From NCBI GenBank assembly GCA_003427395.1, contig BFEA01000003.1:5262418-5294104 (forward strand): a DNA stretch of 31,687 nt, read 5' to 3'. Position numbers and translations under genes: made by a program. Below are positions 9,256 to 18,874 of the stretch, piece by piece; within the stretch, counting starts at the first letter, position 1; every line of letters begins with the position of its first letter. The notes under the pieces are model-generated. The model saw nothing but the letters and a program-made list of their open reading frames with translations, was not told where the DNA came from and did no database searches. The DNA is from Chara braunii. Lineage: Eukaryota > Streptophyta > Charophyceae > Charales > Characeae.

Positions 9256-9626
9256 ATTGGCTGCTCGTCGGTTAGTCGATCTGCTTCTGGTGACGATAGG
9301 GTCGCGTCTATGCGCGTTCCGAGGGCGAGGTCGCCCACTGTTAGCCAGATCGCTTAATTAACATGCTATCAATCCTAAGACCCTAGCCACGTGTCGGGCT
9401 CGGAAAGTGGGGGAGTCTGAAGGGTATGAATGCAATTAGGCGAGCGTGCACAAGGGACTCACGGTCCGATGGGGCCGGGGCACTGTGGGCGACGGGTTAC
9501 GGGAAAATTCCTCCGTGGTGGAGGTGGTCCTTAAAAGTTAGGCCGTCGGGGGCCGCCACGCGGCGCAGGCCGCCGCGTACCTGGGTTGGGCCTTCGAAAT
9601 TCCGGAGTGCTCTGCGCGCCGTTGCG
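9256..9626. other. Leader before gag, no gene seen
   Basis: This is GC-rich sequence between gag and domain X. The gag frame stays open to about 9346. I see no tRNA-complementary primer site preceded by a CA dinucleotide on the minus strand. Confidence 0.5.
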
Positions 9627-9950
9627 TCAGCAGTTCACGCAAAACTTATTGGGCCAATAGGGGGCTATGGCCGGCCACGAAACGACACTGAGTTGATAGT
9701 ACGGGAGAAGGAGGCGGAAAGGAGGGAAACTGGTGGTGATCTCAACGAATCCTGGGTGGGTGAAGTAGTAGGTGTGGTCGGGGGAAGGAAAATCGGAGCA
9801 CCGAGGGTCGCTAGTGGTGGCACAGTGGAATTCCCGCGGATATAGCCGATTCTCCGTGTGACAAGGATATCGGGTCCTTATGAGCTCGTTTATTATAGGG
9901 GTGAAATAGTCCGGGTCATAGAACGAGTCTGAGCCCCAAGATCGCATCAT
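9627..9950 (-). pseudogene. Domain X, copy 2, in the element leader upstream of gag
   Basis: This 107-residue open stretch of unknown function shares a clear pattern with the translation of 11775-12089: PI then RTR near the start, then RCSxF, GFVxIxTxFPP[FY]xLLLP, and WxAxAPxWPN at the end. DNA identity is lower than the protein similarity, which suggests a past coding sequence rather than a recent DNA duplication. It lies between the 5' LTR and gag, where gypsy elements rarely carry a coding domain. It may belong to the true 3' part of the LTR if the LTR is over 2 kb long. Confidence 0.45.
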
Positions 9951-10396
9951 GGTATCATTGCCGATGGGATAGCGCAGGTCGGGATATCGTCACCGTGCAC
10001 GAGCACGTGTAGGACAGGCCGACTCAGTGGCGCCTCATCATGCTCGTACGGGATGATGGTTCCGCCGTGATTCCTTTCGGGATGAGCGAGTCGACGCGCG
10101 GGAATGCGTGTAAGGGCGCGACTCGGATTGCGTTTACACGTGTTCTCGTGCGGCGCTCGCGGGGCCGGACTTCGCGCCTAATTGCTTCGTAAGTCTCGGT
10201 TATGCAAGATGCAATCATACCACAACCTCATCAGGGGACGAGCAAAAACGAAATCTACGTCGGGGCCAGACTCTTATCCCATCTATCGCTGCATCCGGTG
10301 TAAGCAAAGATTTGGCACAAACAAAAAGCAAGGGCAGGGATTCTCCGCAAAAGAGATAGGCAAGCAGGCATAACATTCATGCATCCATACATTCGA
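9951..10396. other. Leader next to the gap, no gene seen
   Basis: This stretch runs up to the N gap. Bases 10206-10217 (TGCAATCATACC) loosely resemble a tRNA 3' end on the plus strand, with a partial initiator-Met match, but no LTR TG follows, so a primer site is not called. Confidence 0.4.
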
Positions 10397-10866
10397 NNNN
10401 NNNNNNNNNNNNNNNNNNNNNNNNNNNNNNNNNNNNNNNNNNNNNNNNNNNNNNNNNNNNNNNNNNNNNNNNNNNNNNNNNNNNNNNNNNNNNNNNNNNN
10501 NNNNNNNNNNNNNNNNNNNNNNNNNNNNNNNNNNNNNNNNNNNNNNNNNNNNNNNNNNNNNNNNNNNNNNNNNNNNNNNNNNNNNNNNNNNNNNNNNNNN
10601 NNNNNNNNNNNNNNNNNNNNNNNNNNNNNNNNNNNNNNNNNNNNNNNNNNNNNNNNNNNNNNNNNNNNNNNNNNNNNNNNNNNNNNNNNNNNNNNNNNNN
10701 NNNNNNNNNNNNNNNNNNNNNNNNNNNNNNNNNNNNNNNNNNNNNNNNNNNNNNNNNNNNNNNNNNNNNNNNNNNNNNNNNNNNNNNNNNNNNNNNNNNN
10801 NNNNNNNNNNNNNNNNNNNNNNNNNNNNNNNNNNNNNNNNNNNNNNNNNNNNNNNNNNNNNNNNNN
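10397..10866. other. Assembly gap (470 N)
   Basis: A run of 470 undetermined bases sits between the element leader and the CT tract of the 5' LTR. The LTR inner boundary and primer-binding site may lie inside it, and its true length may differ. Confidence 0.99.
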
Positions 10867-10921
<55 letters not shown>

Positions 10922-11774
10922 ATGCGGACAATCCGTCGTCACGCACCAACCCACGAAGTTGTCACCCCGCTTAGTCCTCCCGCACCCGTCGGATTCGCCC
11001 GCGCCCACAGTCCGTCGTGGCCCACGTCAATCCCGCGCGTTTGGCACCAGCCCGTCGGGTCGCCCAACTCCGACTCTACTCACCTCTTACTTCGCTCGTG
11101 TGTCGACCCTTCCTGATCGCGCAACCCCGAGCTTCCAACAACGGGTTAAGAGAGCTGACTAATCGCGCAGCCTGAATTTATAGCGTGCATGCATGCGCGA
11201 AGGACACGGAATTACCAGAACTTAGAGCGGGGATTAGAGAGGGAGCGCCTGCGTTCTGCATGATCGGGCCGCGGCATAGATTAATCAGTATTCCGTTGCA
11301 GCCGCGCGAAGAAGCGTGTGAACAAAAAACGTCGTGCGGCTGGAAAAATCCTAATTACTAAATTCCTAAATTCCTATCGAATGCGAAAAAGCAAAAGGCA
11401 CAAATTCCAGAAGGAAAGTCCGAAATTCCGAGAGCCATCGAGGCTCGACAAAAATTCAAAAAGGTTTCAAAAGAAAATTAAAAAAGAGCGCAGCAATTTC
11501 CCAAAAAGATCGAAACCGAACCGAAAGAAACGACGTCGACATTTATTAATCGCGCGTGTGGTGGCGTGCCAAACATCCATCCGACCAATCACTCAACCGG
11601 CCGTCCCAGGACACACCCAGCCCCGAAGAAGCGACGAAAAAGACGAAGAAGCAAGGGTACTGATGCAATTTTCCACCGATCCCGATTTCCCGTAATTGGC
11701 CCAATCTTCCCAGCTTAGGACCCCTCGTTGCAAGCGCGCAGAAACTCGCGCGTTACAGAAAGTGGTTCGTCACA
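10867..11774 (-). repeat. 5' LTR (right copy), inner end lost in assembly gap
   Basis: This copy matches 1-1103, beginning with the same CT tract and ending at the same CACA (11771-11774). It lacks two blocks present in the left copy, of about 168 and 17 bp. Over the first 240 aligned bases I count nine substitutions, all transitions, plus a small indel, which points to an old insertion with deamination-type decay. The inner boundary and the primer-binding site cannot be seen because of the N run at 10397-10866. Confidence 0.9.
10869..10919. repeat. (CT)n microsatellite inside the 5' LTR
   Basis: A CT tract directly follows the N gap and precedes CGATGCGGACAA. It is the counterpart of the tract at 1-58 and probably caused the assembly gap. 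Confidence 0.97.
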
Positions 11775-12089
11775 ACACAGAGTGTTGGGCCAATGGGGTG
11801 CTACTGCCGCCCACGGGATGACAATCAATTCGTTAAAAGGCAATAACAACGAGTACGGAGGGAAGTGAGTCTCGATAATGACAAAGCCAATGCCTACAAA
11901 TTTGGAGCACCTCGTTTCGGGAGGAAAGCAATAACGTCCACCGATCTTGGCGACGGCTTCTCGTATATCCCACTCGCACACACGTGTCCTTTCCTCGTTA
12001 TACAAAATTGGACATGGTGGTGATACGGGAAGTCGGCGCCCAGTCGGATCCGGACAATCGGTCCACATGGCAAAAGCAAAAATGATCAC
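11775..12089 (-). pseudogene. Domain X, copy 1, directly outside the 5' LTR
   Basis: Starting at 12089 (MIIFAFAMWTDCPDPTG) an open frame runs into the LTR start. Its part outside the LTR contains PILYNEERTR, FPPETRCSKF, GFVIIETHFPPYSLLLPF and IPWAAVAPHWPN. The last three blocks match 9627-9950 closely. The function is unknown. Its abutment to the LTR TGTG suggests either a neighbouring element copy whose 3' coding end precedes this LTR, or insertion of the element into a genomic copy of the same sequence. Confidence 0.45.
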
Positions 12090-12534
12090 GGAAGCCCACT
12101 CAACCAGTTATTCAAGCAAAGAAATTAATAGCCACAATACTACGTGCCTTATTGCCTTCTATGGAGTTTTATCAATTCGGCGGAACGATAAAAAAACAAA
12201 GGCGAATTCAATCAAGACAACAATCATCATCCATTGAGTAAGGGGGGAGCAGGCATCCACAAAATTATAGCTTAGTCCGCCTAATCGATGCATAATAGCA
12301 TATGAGTAGTGAATCTTACACACACAGATCTTCAACTGTTTAGAGGCACATCAAACAGAAAAGGAAAACGGTGGGCGCACTTGGGTTACTAGTCCCTTAA
12401 GTTCGGCGATGCTCGTTCGGGCGAGATTCAATTGAACTCAACAAGGATGAGCAAGACCGGTGAAACATCAGATCATTTAGGCATCCATTAGGTAGATAAA
12501 CACAACGGAACGAGCGAGCGAGCGTGCGAGCGCT
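12090..12534. other. Flanking DNA with no gene recognised
   Basis: This is mixed-composition sequence between domain X and the GA microsatellite. I see no supported coding frame or repeat. Confidence 0.4.
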
Positions 12535-12550
12535 AGAGAGAGAGAGAGAC

Positions 12551-12611
<61 letters not shown>

Positions 12612-12625
12612 GAGAGAGAGAGAGA
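12535..12625. repeat. (GA)n microsatellite
   Basis: About 90 bp of AG repeat with two CAG interruptions and one TG. On the minus strand it would be a CT tract, which is common in plant 5' untranslated regions, but no gene start is evident beside it. Confidence 0.95.
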
Positions 12626-13440
12626 TGGAGGAAGAGGCGTAGCTTGGCCGAAGAAGTGAACTGAGAAGAGAAGGAGAGAACTCTGATCATATAGAAGATG
12701 GAAAAAAAGGGGGACAACTGGTTGTTCGCCTTGGACTTAGCTTTTAAGAACCAAAGGAAGAAGAATCTGAAAAACCAGACGCACTGCCCTTCTGCTCTCT
12801 GATTATGGCCCCTGGCCATGTAACCACTCATATTCTCACCCTTCTTACTCATGTACTGACAATCCCGACTGCCACGTACCAACCTCCATACCACAGCGAT
12901 CTTCACCTCGCCAACTCAGTCTTTGCACCAACCTGCCCAGTAGCGGGTTCGGCGTCCCTCACATGAATGTTGTGGTCACATGGGGCTGAAACCCGATGAG
13001 AAGTCGATCAGCCGTGGGGCCGAAGCGACACACGAACGTTGTTGATGCACGTGAATCCCGTAGTTTCTTGGAATAGAAAATGACATGTATTTTATTTTTG
13101 GCTTTTTCTGCTTCATGGAGACTTTTTCAATAATTGATGACGCTTTTTCTTCAACAACTTCACTGTTCACTTGTTCAAGCAGAGAAAATTGAATGAGTAA
13201 AAAAATAATAATAATAAATAAAATTGAACGAGTGATTCTATTTGAAGATGTGGATGGAAGTACACCAAGAATCATCATTCCCTCTAGCCTTAACCAGTTT
13301 CCCCCTTTTGGTTGGTGGTTGCACCCTGGCACGAACATTGTCCAAATCCGTTTCAGAAAAGAGAGACGCCCTATCCCCTTACCACATCGTGTTTCACTCA
13401 CACTGCATCAGACATGTTTTGAAAATAGGTACAAACAGGT
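12626..13440. other. No gene recognised; AT microsatellite at 13199-13223
   Basis: This stretch contains a 141-codon minus-strand open frame (12976-13401) with one hydrophobic run. It has no family motif and crosses an ATA repeat, so it is not called as a gene. Confidence 0.35.
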
Positions 13441-13444
13441 AACT

Positions 13445-13468
13445 GGCATTCGGGACCGGCCGAATGCC
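13445..13468. repeat. Perfect 9-bp inverted repeat, GC-rich
   Basis: GGCATTCGG, a 6-base spacer GACCGG, then CCGAATGCC. It opens a GC-rich island (13440-13540) that borders an AT-rich core. Confidence 0.85.
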
Positions 13469-13941
13469 CGAACCCGAACGCCCAAACGTACGGGATCCCT
13501 TGGGGATGCGTTCGATAATTCAGGCCGAACGCGGACCTGAAAAAAAAAACAAAAACGATTCAAAAAAATCTGAAAAAAGATATGTTATGAAGAAAATAAC
13601 AGCATTTTCTTGAGCATTACATCCAAATTCTTTAACAAATTTGAAATAAAAATAAAATACAGAAAATAAAACTAATAATAAAAATTAAAAAAATGAAAAG
13701 AAAACTAAAACTAGTTAGAGAGCGTCGAGTGAGCACGTTTTCGACACCGCCATCTGTGGTGATTTTTTTTTTTTTTTGAACATCCAAATGCCCTGAAAAT
13801 TTACGAATATGTACTTTACATAATAGAAAACACATTTAAAAAGTTGCAAAAAATAATAAAAGTTCTCAGGCCCTACAATAAAGTGAAAACAAAACGTAAA
13901 AAGTGGGGGGCGAACGCTGTCTGGTTCGGACCCGGAACGCT

Positions 13942-13981
13942 CGTACGTACGGAGGTCGGCCCGGGGACCTCCGTATGTACG
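13942..13981. repeat. 16-bp near-perfect inverted repeat, GC-rich hairpin
   Basis: The arms CGTACGTACGGAGGTC (13942-13957) and GACCTCCGTATGTACG (13966-13981) differ at one pair and enclose GGCCCGGG, itself palindromic. It lies in a second GC-rich island that mirrors 13440-13540 across an AT-rich core, about 70 bp before a TATA-like site. Confidence 0.88.
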
Positions 13982-14049
13982 GGTTGGTGACCCTGGGTAC
14001 AAAAGCTCTCCGTAGCATTTCTTTCGTTTTTTTAATCATTTTGTTACGC

Positions 14050-14057
14050 TATATATA
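14050..14057 (+). promoter_or_regulatory. TATA-box-like site
   Basis: TATATATA lies about 70 bp after the 13942-13981 palindrome. About 30 bp downstream is a pyrimidine/CA-rich stretch (ACTATTCTCTTCAATC), a plausible transcription start. No coding frame follows, so this may be the promoter of a non-coding or mobile unit. Confidence 0.22.
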
Positions 14058-14305
14058 CCGTCACACAACACTATTCTCTTCAATCAAGGCCTGGTAGTGA
14101 GTCGAGGCCCCAACACTTTACGATTGCTATAAAAAAAAAAGCAAAAAAAGAAAGAAAGAAAATACCAATTCCCATGAGTTGAATTTACAGTTGGACCCCA
14201 TAGGACCACGGAAAGGAAAAAAATTGTCGCAAAACTGTTTACAGGACCCCACAGCCTGTGACATATGTCCACGGTGTCGGTGCGAATGCCCTTACAATGG
14301 TATCC

Positions 14306-14429
14306 GCCCTGTTTTTTGCAGATGACAGAAAATAAGTTTCTGGTTTTTGCAGATGACAGGAAATAAGTTTCTGGTTTTTGCAGATGACAGGAAATAAGTT
14401 TCTGGTTTTTGCAGATGATAAGAAATAAG
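14306..14429 (+). repeat. 31-bp tandem repeat, four copies
   Basis: Copies begin at about 14306, 14337, 14368 and 14399. The unit is TTTCTGG + TTTTTGCAG + ATGACAGGAAATAAG. The two middle copies are identical, the first differs by a few bases, and the last has ATGATAAG. Each unit contains a pyrimidine tract ending in GCAG, which looks like a plant 3' splice site. Confidence 0.93.
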
Positions 14430-15870
14430 TTTAGTTTAAAGTTTGAGTATACAGCGCGAGGTGCGACTGTGTCTATAGTTTACGTTTGACTGAATGGTTG
14501 ACTAGAGTAGAGAGTGTGTGGGCGCGCGGACTTGAGGCCCGCGTGATCTTTTTAATTATTGATGATTAAAAGAGCCAGCGAGATCGCTAACACAATATTT
14601 ATTCTTCTGACTAAGTTAGGATTAAAAAGATCCTGTCTTGTTTTTGGTGCGCTTGCCTATGACTTCTGCGTACGTGCGAAGGACGACATCGATAATAATG
14701 TGATTTTGAGAACTTTTCGATAGATCTGCGAGACGCATAGTATCTGTTTTATTTAGGTGTCCGCCGAAACTATAGACCCAGACTTGGACCTAACACTATT
14801 GGTTACGGTGTCGGATATTTGACAAGGAGATTCGGAGATCGAAGCCAGCGAGCGGCGGAGTGGGGCGGCAGAGCGGCGCGAAGGAACCGTAGGGTCGAGG
14901 GCCCATAAAGGTTATCCCCCATGGTTTTAGTGTCGTAGGGGTCGGAGTTGTTTTCTCGCCTCACGGTCTTATTTTTATCTTCCGTGAGTGTTATTCCACC
15001 TTATTATTATGTTTAATTATTATTTTTATTGATTCTCGTTTGATGGTCAAAATGTACATGAGCCTGTGGACGATTAGCCCACGAGCCGGAAAAAACTTGA
15101 GTACTGAAGACTTTTGCTAGGACCCAAAGAAAGCTGGTTGGATCTGGGTGGAATGACCCAGAGCACTTTGAAGGAGTCCGCACCGATGCCCCGCCCAGAT
15201 CGCGCGCACCACCTCGCAGGGGCTTATGCGGTAAATGCCGCAGCGGACCCGTGTCTCGATGTCGGGTCTGAGCGTGAGCATGCCCATTTGGGACCCGAAG
15301 GGTGTTTGGCTGTACCTGAGCAGAGCAGGTCAGAGGGAACTCGGTGGGATATGCAATCATACTAGCTTGCAACTGTTCGTCGGGTTTTGGACAGAGGAGC
15401 AAGGAATGAATCGACCCTTTTGGTACGTAATCCCCTCCGATGTTTTTTCCTTTAGAGTAGTTAGGGTTATTGGAAGGAGCTTAAGTCCTTCGGAACATCA
15501 GTTAAAGTTGGAACGATATAGAGATGAGTAACATGGCTTGCGAACAACGTGCATAAACTAAGAATAAGAACCTCGTATGTTTTTTGGTCATTTTGCATGC
15601 ACGCTAGTCTTACGGTCGTATTGTTGTAGGGCCATACCATGCACAAGCTCAGTGGATCTGTCAAAAAGGGCAGAAAAGGCTGGTTGGGCAAGCCACTGAC
15701 TCGTTGTTTTCGAGGACTCTCTTAAGAGTAGCGGGGGTTATTAGGTAATGCAGGGTGTTGCAATAGCGGGCTCCGCTAAAAGTAGGAGGAAGAAGAAAAA
15801 AAAAAAAAAAACAAATAAGCCACGCTCAGAGGCACTAAGAAGCGGACGACGAAATGAGTGACGGGAGAAA
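14430..15870. other. No gene recognised; poly-A at about 15795-15811
   Basis: Open frames here are short and motif-free. A pure A run near 15795-15811 could be the tail of an unrecognised retroposed piece. Confidence 0.35.
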
Positions 15871-16395
15871 GGCTATGGTAGTAATGGAGATACGGTATCC
15901 TAAGAGATACACAATGAAATCGGGTTACCAAAGGTGCTAAACGCAAGTTTTGGGACGAGGCGATTGCAACGTCGCGGTCAAAAAGGGGGGAAATGGACTG
16001 TGGTGGGAGCTAGTTGAGAAATGTGCGCGAGAACGACGAGGGCGAGGCTATGGTAGGAGTAAAGTCACGAGATCTTGGCCATTGCCCAATGAAAACGGAT
16101 GGGAGAAGACACTAAACTTAGCTTTTTGGGCTGACAAAATCGAATTTATAGTTAGAAGTAGTAGGAAGTCAGTAGAAAGAAAGTTAGTAAGAGAAACAGG
16201 AAGTGTCAAGCTATCATAATGGCGAAAGGGGGAATGAAGTGAGAGTAGAAACGAAATAACACTCGATACTTGATAGAACCGAACGAAGTAAGGATCGGAA
16301 TATGGGTTTTTAGGTGAGGCAATTTCGTTGGCGATGTTAGTTTGGATGCTAGATTAGTAGAAAAGGAATAGGAGTGGAAGAACACAAGGCAGAGG
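15871..16395. repeat. Old tandem duplication, 175-bp period
   Basis: GGCTATGGTA begins at 15871 and again at 16046, and CTAAAC begins at 15937 and again at 16112, both 175 bp apart with no indel between. Over the first 80 aligned bases I count about 49 identities. A third, more diverged copy may follow from about 16221, with TTTTAGGTGAGGCAATTTCG near 16305 matching TTTTGGGACGAGGCGATTGC near 15948. A unit near 175 bp is the size of many centromeric satellites, but three worn copies do not prove that. Confidence 0.5.
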
Positions 16396-17448
16396 TGCCG
16401 AGGGGAAGCGAAGGTGGTAAGGAGGAAAAACGGATATTTCGCTTGTTCTTTAACAAAATCAAACAAGTAAAGACTCAATCATAGGGTCTTGAACCAGGGC
16501 GAAGTGGATGGCATAGTAAGAAAGGAAGGGTAGTGTCGATACTATAGGAGTTAGGGGCTATGCTGTGCGAAGGCAGAAAACGGCAACGAGAAAGTTTTTG
16601 AATGTAAGATGTATATGTCCGCGTTCTAGCGGAAGATTCATTCAAAATTTTCGATCAAAATGAGAAAAGGTCAGCGGCGAGATTGAATACTTACTTGATT
16701 GGCCAGCGCGTTGCTCATCCTATTGGTCGAAGTCCGTGAAAGGTGGGAGCTAAGACGAGGAGGGAGAGACAGGGCAAAGAGAAATGTACTTGGTGCATCG
16801 CGCAACAAATGTTGGTGCTGAGGATGTATACACTGATCCTCGGTTTTGGGTATAAGTCCGTATAACTCGGTCGTGTCAAGGCAGATAAGTTAGTTACGCT
16901 GAACATGTGAGTTAGTTAGGCAGATAAGTTAGGCTGCACACTAAGTAATAGGAGTGACTTTGAATACAACATTAGTGTGGTCAGTGAGCATCCACTTTTC
17001 GATACTCACGTTTCGTTATACCACTTTCTATAAAGGAAGGTGTCTTAGTACATTAGGCTCTTTGCTTGGTACGTGATTTTCTGAGCCAGTCTCCGATCTT
17101 GCAACCGGGGTTTCTGTCTATCACATGCACTTAATATTCCTCGAGGATTACTCAGGTCTGAGCTCGTATTGTTAGTTGGGTTGTGGTGATGCCTGTCAGC
17201 CATACATGGTCGTCCGGATCAGCTGCAATGGAATGAAGTGAGTTACGAGGGTTGCAGGCTTACCGATTTGACTAAAGCACTGCCCATCGTGGCAATTGGA
17301 GCAACGAGAGACAAGTTACGGGCTTGGAGAGTTACCCATTGGCTGATTTACTCCCCATTTGGCTAATTGAAGTTGCAGCAGGCCGCTGGAGGGGCTGAAG
17401 ATCCGTTCTGTTGACCAAATTGACACTCAATTTTGGGGTTGGGCATGC
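16396..17448. other. No gene recognised
   Basis: I see no protein motif and no strong repeat beyond two copies of a GGCAGATAAGTTAG-like phrase near 16880 and 16919. Confidence 0.35.
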
Positions 17449-17529
17449 TTACTCGGCCAGCGAGCCAGTGATCACAAAGGACAGCAGCAGGGTGGCCGCA
17501 AAAGCTGCAGACTTACGAGTGGCCAGCAT
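17449..17529 (-). CDS. Possible exon encoding a secretory signal peptide
   Basis: A minus-strand ATG at 17529 opens 26 codons, MLATRKSAAFAATLLLSFVI + TGSLAE, with a basic start, a hydrophobic core and an Ala-x-Ala-like end, the layout of a signal peptide. At its end the DNA reads GCCGAGTAAGC. The TAA would stop the frame, but GTAAGC is also a good 5' splice donor, so the frame could continue in a later exon at lower coordinates. Candidate acceptors (CAACAG near 17410, ATTGCAG near 17227) exist, but no downstream exon is convincing. If real it could be the first exon of a small secreted-protein gene. A short hydrophobic frame can also arise by chance. Confidence 0.22.
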   Translation of the reverse strand: MLATRKSAAFAATLLLSFVITGSLAE

Positions 17530-18197
17530 ACCTCTTGTTATGGACTCAGTAAAGAGAATGAATTGGTGTAGAGAAGTCTTTGCTATGATCACGGGAGTCG
17601 TCTGGGAGTTTGCGATTGGCAGTTTGACTTCTGTCTGACTGGGTTGCTGATGCATGCTGGCCATCATTGCGGGGCCCTCAAGTGGTGGAAGATAACAAGG
17701 CCCTCTCCTGCGAGTTGAGTATGTCCCTCTCCTTTATCTCGAGAGTCTGAAACCCTTTCATCTGCCCTTCTTACTCCAAGTCTAGTCTTGTTCTGAGAGG
17801 AAGGCGGCAGGCTAGATTGCAACCCGTAGAACCGCAGCAAGACTCTGTGGGGAGTCAACCCACCGATTGTGAGAGTTCTGTCGGAACTCAGGAGGAGTTC
17901 TGGAGGCAAGGAACTGAGAGGTAACGATTTCATCCTCCTTCTATAAACCCAGTTATAAACCGTATTTGTATTTTCTATTACAGTTTGACTGAGTATATTG
18001 CCTCCACCCCTATTCCGATTTTCAGTTTGGCTTTCATGACACAAGTCAGATTGAAGTAAAGGAGTGCATGCGCAATGTCAGTTTCAATTTTTATTGTCTG
18101 ACTGAAAGCAAATTGTGAACAAGGGTTGCATCTGGGGGAAAGGTGGGAGGAAGGTTGTATTGCTTGTGTCTGACTGGGTCAACCAAGGCTGAGAGAG
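17530..18197. other. No gene recognised; recurrent TCTGACTGG phrases
   Basis: Phrases like TGTCTGACTGG recur (17633, 18096, 18168). They resemble the outer stems of the hairpin family that follows, so they may be decayed relatives. Confidence 0.3.
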
Positions 18198-18250
18198 TCT
18201 CCATAAGATTAGAGGGCCCAGTGCTATGTTTATTTTCGATTGTCTGAAGG

Positions 18251-18285
18251 ACCAGACAGGTTCCCATAAGATTGGGTGGTCTGGT
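18251..18285 (+). repeat. Hairpin H1
   Basis: The outer stem is ACCAGAC (18251-18257) with GTCTGGT (18279-18285). The inner stem is CCCA (18263-18266) with TGGG (18273-18276), and the loop is TAAGAT. Confidence 0.75.
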
Positions 18286-18323
18286 TGCTTTGACTTGTGA
18301 GGGTTGTTTGTGCTTGATTTTTA

Positions 18324-18365
18324 GGAACCAAACATTTTTCCATAAGATTGGATGGCTTGGTTGCC
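18324..18365 (+). repeat. Hairpin H2
   Basis: The outer stem is GGAACCAAAC (18324-18333) with GCTTGGTTGCC (18355-18365), with one A-C mismatch and one bulged G. The inner stem is TCCA with TGGA and the loop is TAAGAT (18343-18348). Confidence 0.72.
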
Positions 18366-18405
18366 TTGCTTCTTTGGGTTTTCTTATGTTCTATTGGTTC
18401 TGAAG

Positions 18406-18448
18406 GAGAGTTGGGCATGTTCCATAAGATTGGATGACCCTTACTCTC
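18406..18448 (+). repeat. Hairpin H3
   Basis: The lower stem is GAGAGT with ACTCTC and the upper part is GGG (18413-18415) with CCC (18438-18440), separated by a small internal loop. The inner stem is TCCA with TGGA and the loop is TAAGAT (18425-18430). Confidence 0.68.
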
Positions 18449-18484
18449 TCTTTGTTTTATTTTGAGGGAGAAATTCAGGCAAAG

Positions 18485-18521
18485 GACTGGACATGTTCCC
18501 ATAAGATTGGGTGGTCTGGTC
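18485..18521 (+). repeat. Hairpin H4
   Basis: The outer stem is GACTGGAC (18485-18492) with GTCTGGTC (18514-18521), eight pairs including G-T and T-G wobbles in the middle. The inner stem is CCCA with TGGG and the loop is TAAGAT (18502-18507). Confidence 0.72.
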
Positions 18522-18596
18522 AGGAGTTGCGCACATGCTGAAACCAAAAAGTTAAAATTGTTTATGTTTTATACTACTCTATTTATAAATAGGCTT

Positions 18597-18631
18597 GTCA
18601 GACATTTTTCCATAAGATTGGATGGTCTGAC
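18597..18631 (+). repeat. Hairpin H5
   Basis: The outer stem GTCAGAC (18597-18603) with GTCTGAC (18625-18631) is perfect. The inner stem is TCCA with TGGA and the loop is TAAGAT (18613-18618). Confidence 0.78.
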
Positions 18632-18874
18632 TATAACTTATCACCAACTGAAGAAAGTATGAATTAAAAATAATGTTGTGATAAGAAGGGACAAGTTGAA
18701 CCTTAATCTAAGATAATCGGTTCAGTCATATGTTACCTTAAAAGACAAAGTGCAGACAATTATATATAACTTGGATATTTAAATGGTCCAGGGCGACTAG
18801 GCTGACTAACCTAGTCATGTGCCCAAAGAAGAGAAACGTTGTAGTGCCCTGTGTTTGTGTATATTCTATGACTA

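Larger units (their letters stand above)
1..11774 (-). mobile_element. Degenerate Ty3/gypsy LTR retrotransposon with an extra ORF3
   Basis: Two direct repeats (1-1103 and 10867-11774) flank a minus-strand coding region in the order gag, protease, RT, RNase H, PHD-like finger, integrase, ORF3. RNase H before integrase is the Ty3/gypsy order. The LTR begins TGTGACGAACC on the minus strand, matching the usual TG start. Gag is one open frame, but pol is broken by at least seven in-frame stops and at least three frame changes, and ORF3 is also shifted, so this is a non-autonomous relic. I could not find a convincing primer-binding site next to the 5' LTR (the gap hides it) or a purine tract before the 3' LTR. 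The left end lies outside the window. Confidence 0.93.

Noticed and set aside
10206-10217. tRNA-3'-end-like TGCAATCATACC as a primer-binding site
   Set aside because: Only a partial match to initiator Met tRNA, and no LTR terminus follows it.
10283-11116. Long frames across the N gap
   Set aside because: They consist of undetermined bases and CT-repeat translations.
12976-13401. 141-codon minus-strand open frame with one hydrophobic run
   Set aside because: It has no family motif, crosses an ATA repeat, and is of a length expected by chance in this sequence.
14200-14265. Inverted likeness between this segment and 22600-22690 around GGGGTCCAAC words
   Set aside because: Only short words align, with unequal spacing; too weak to claim as a repeat pair.
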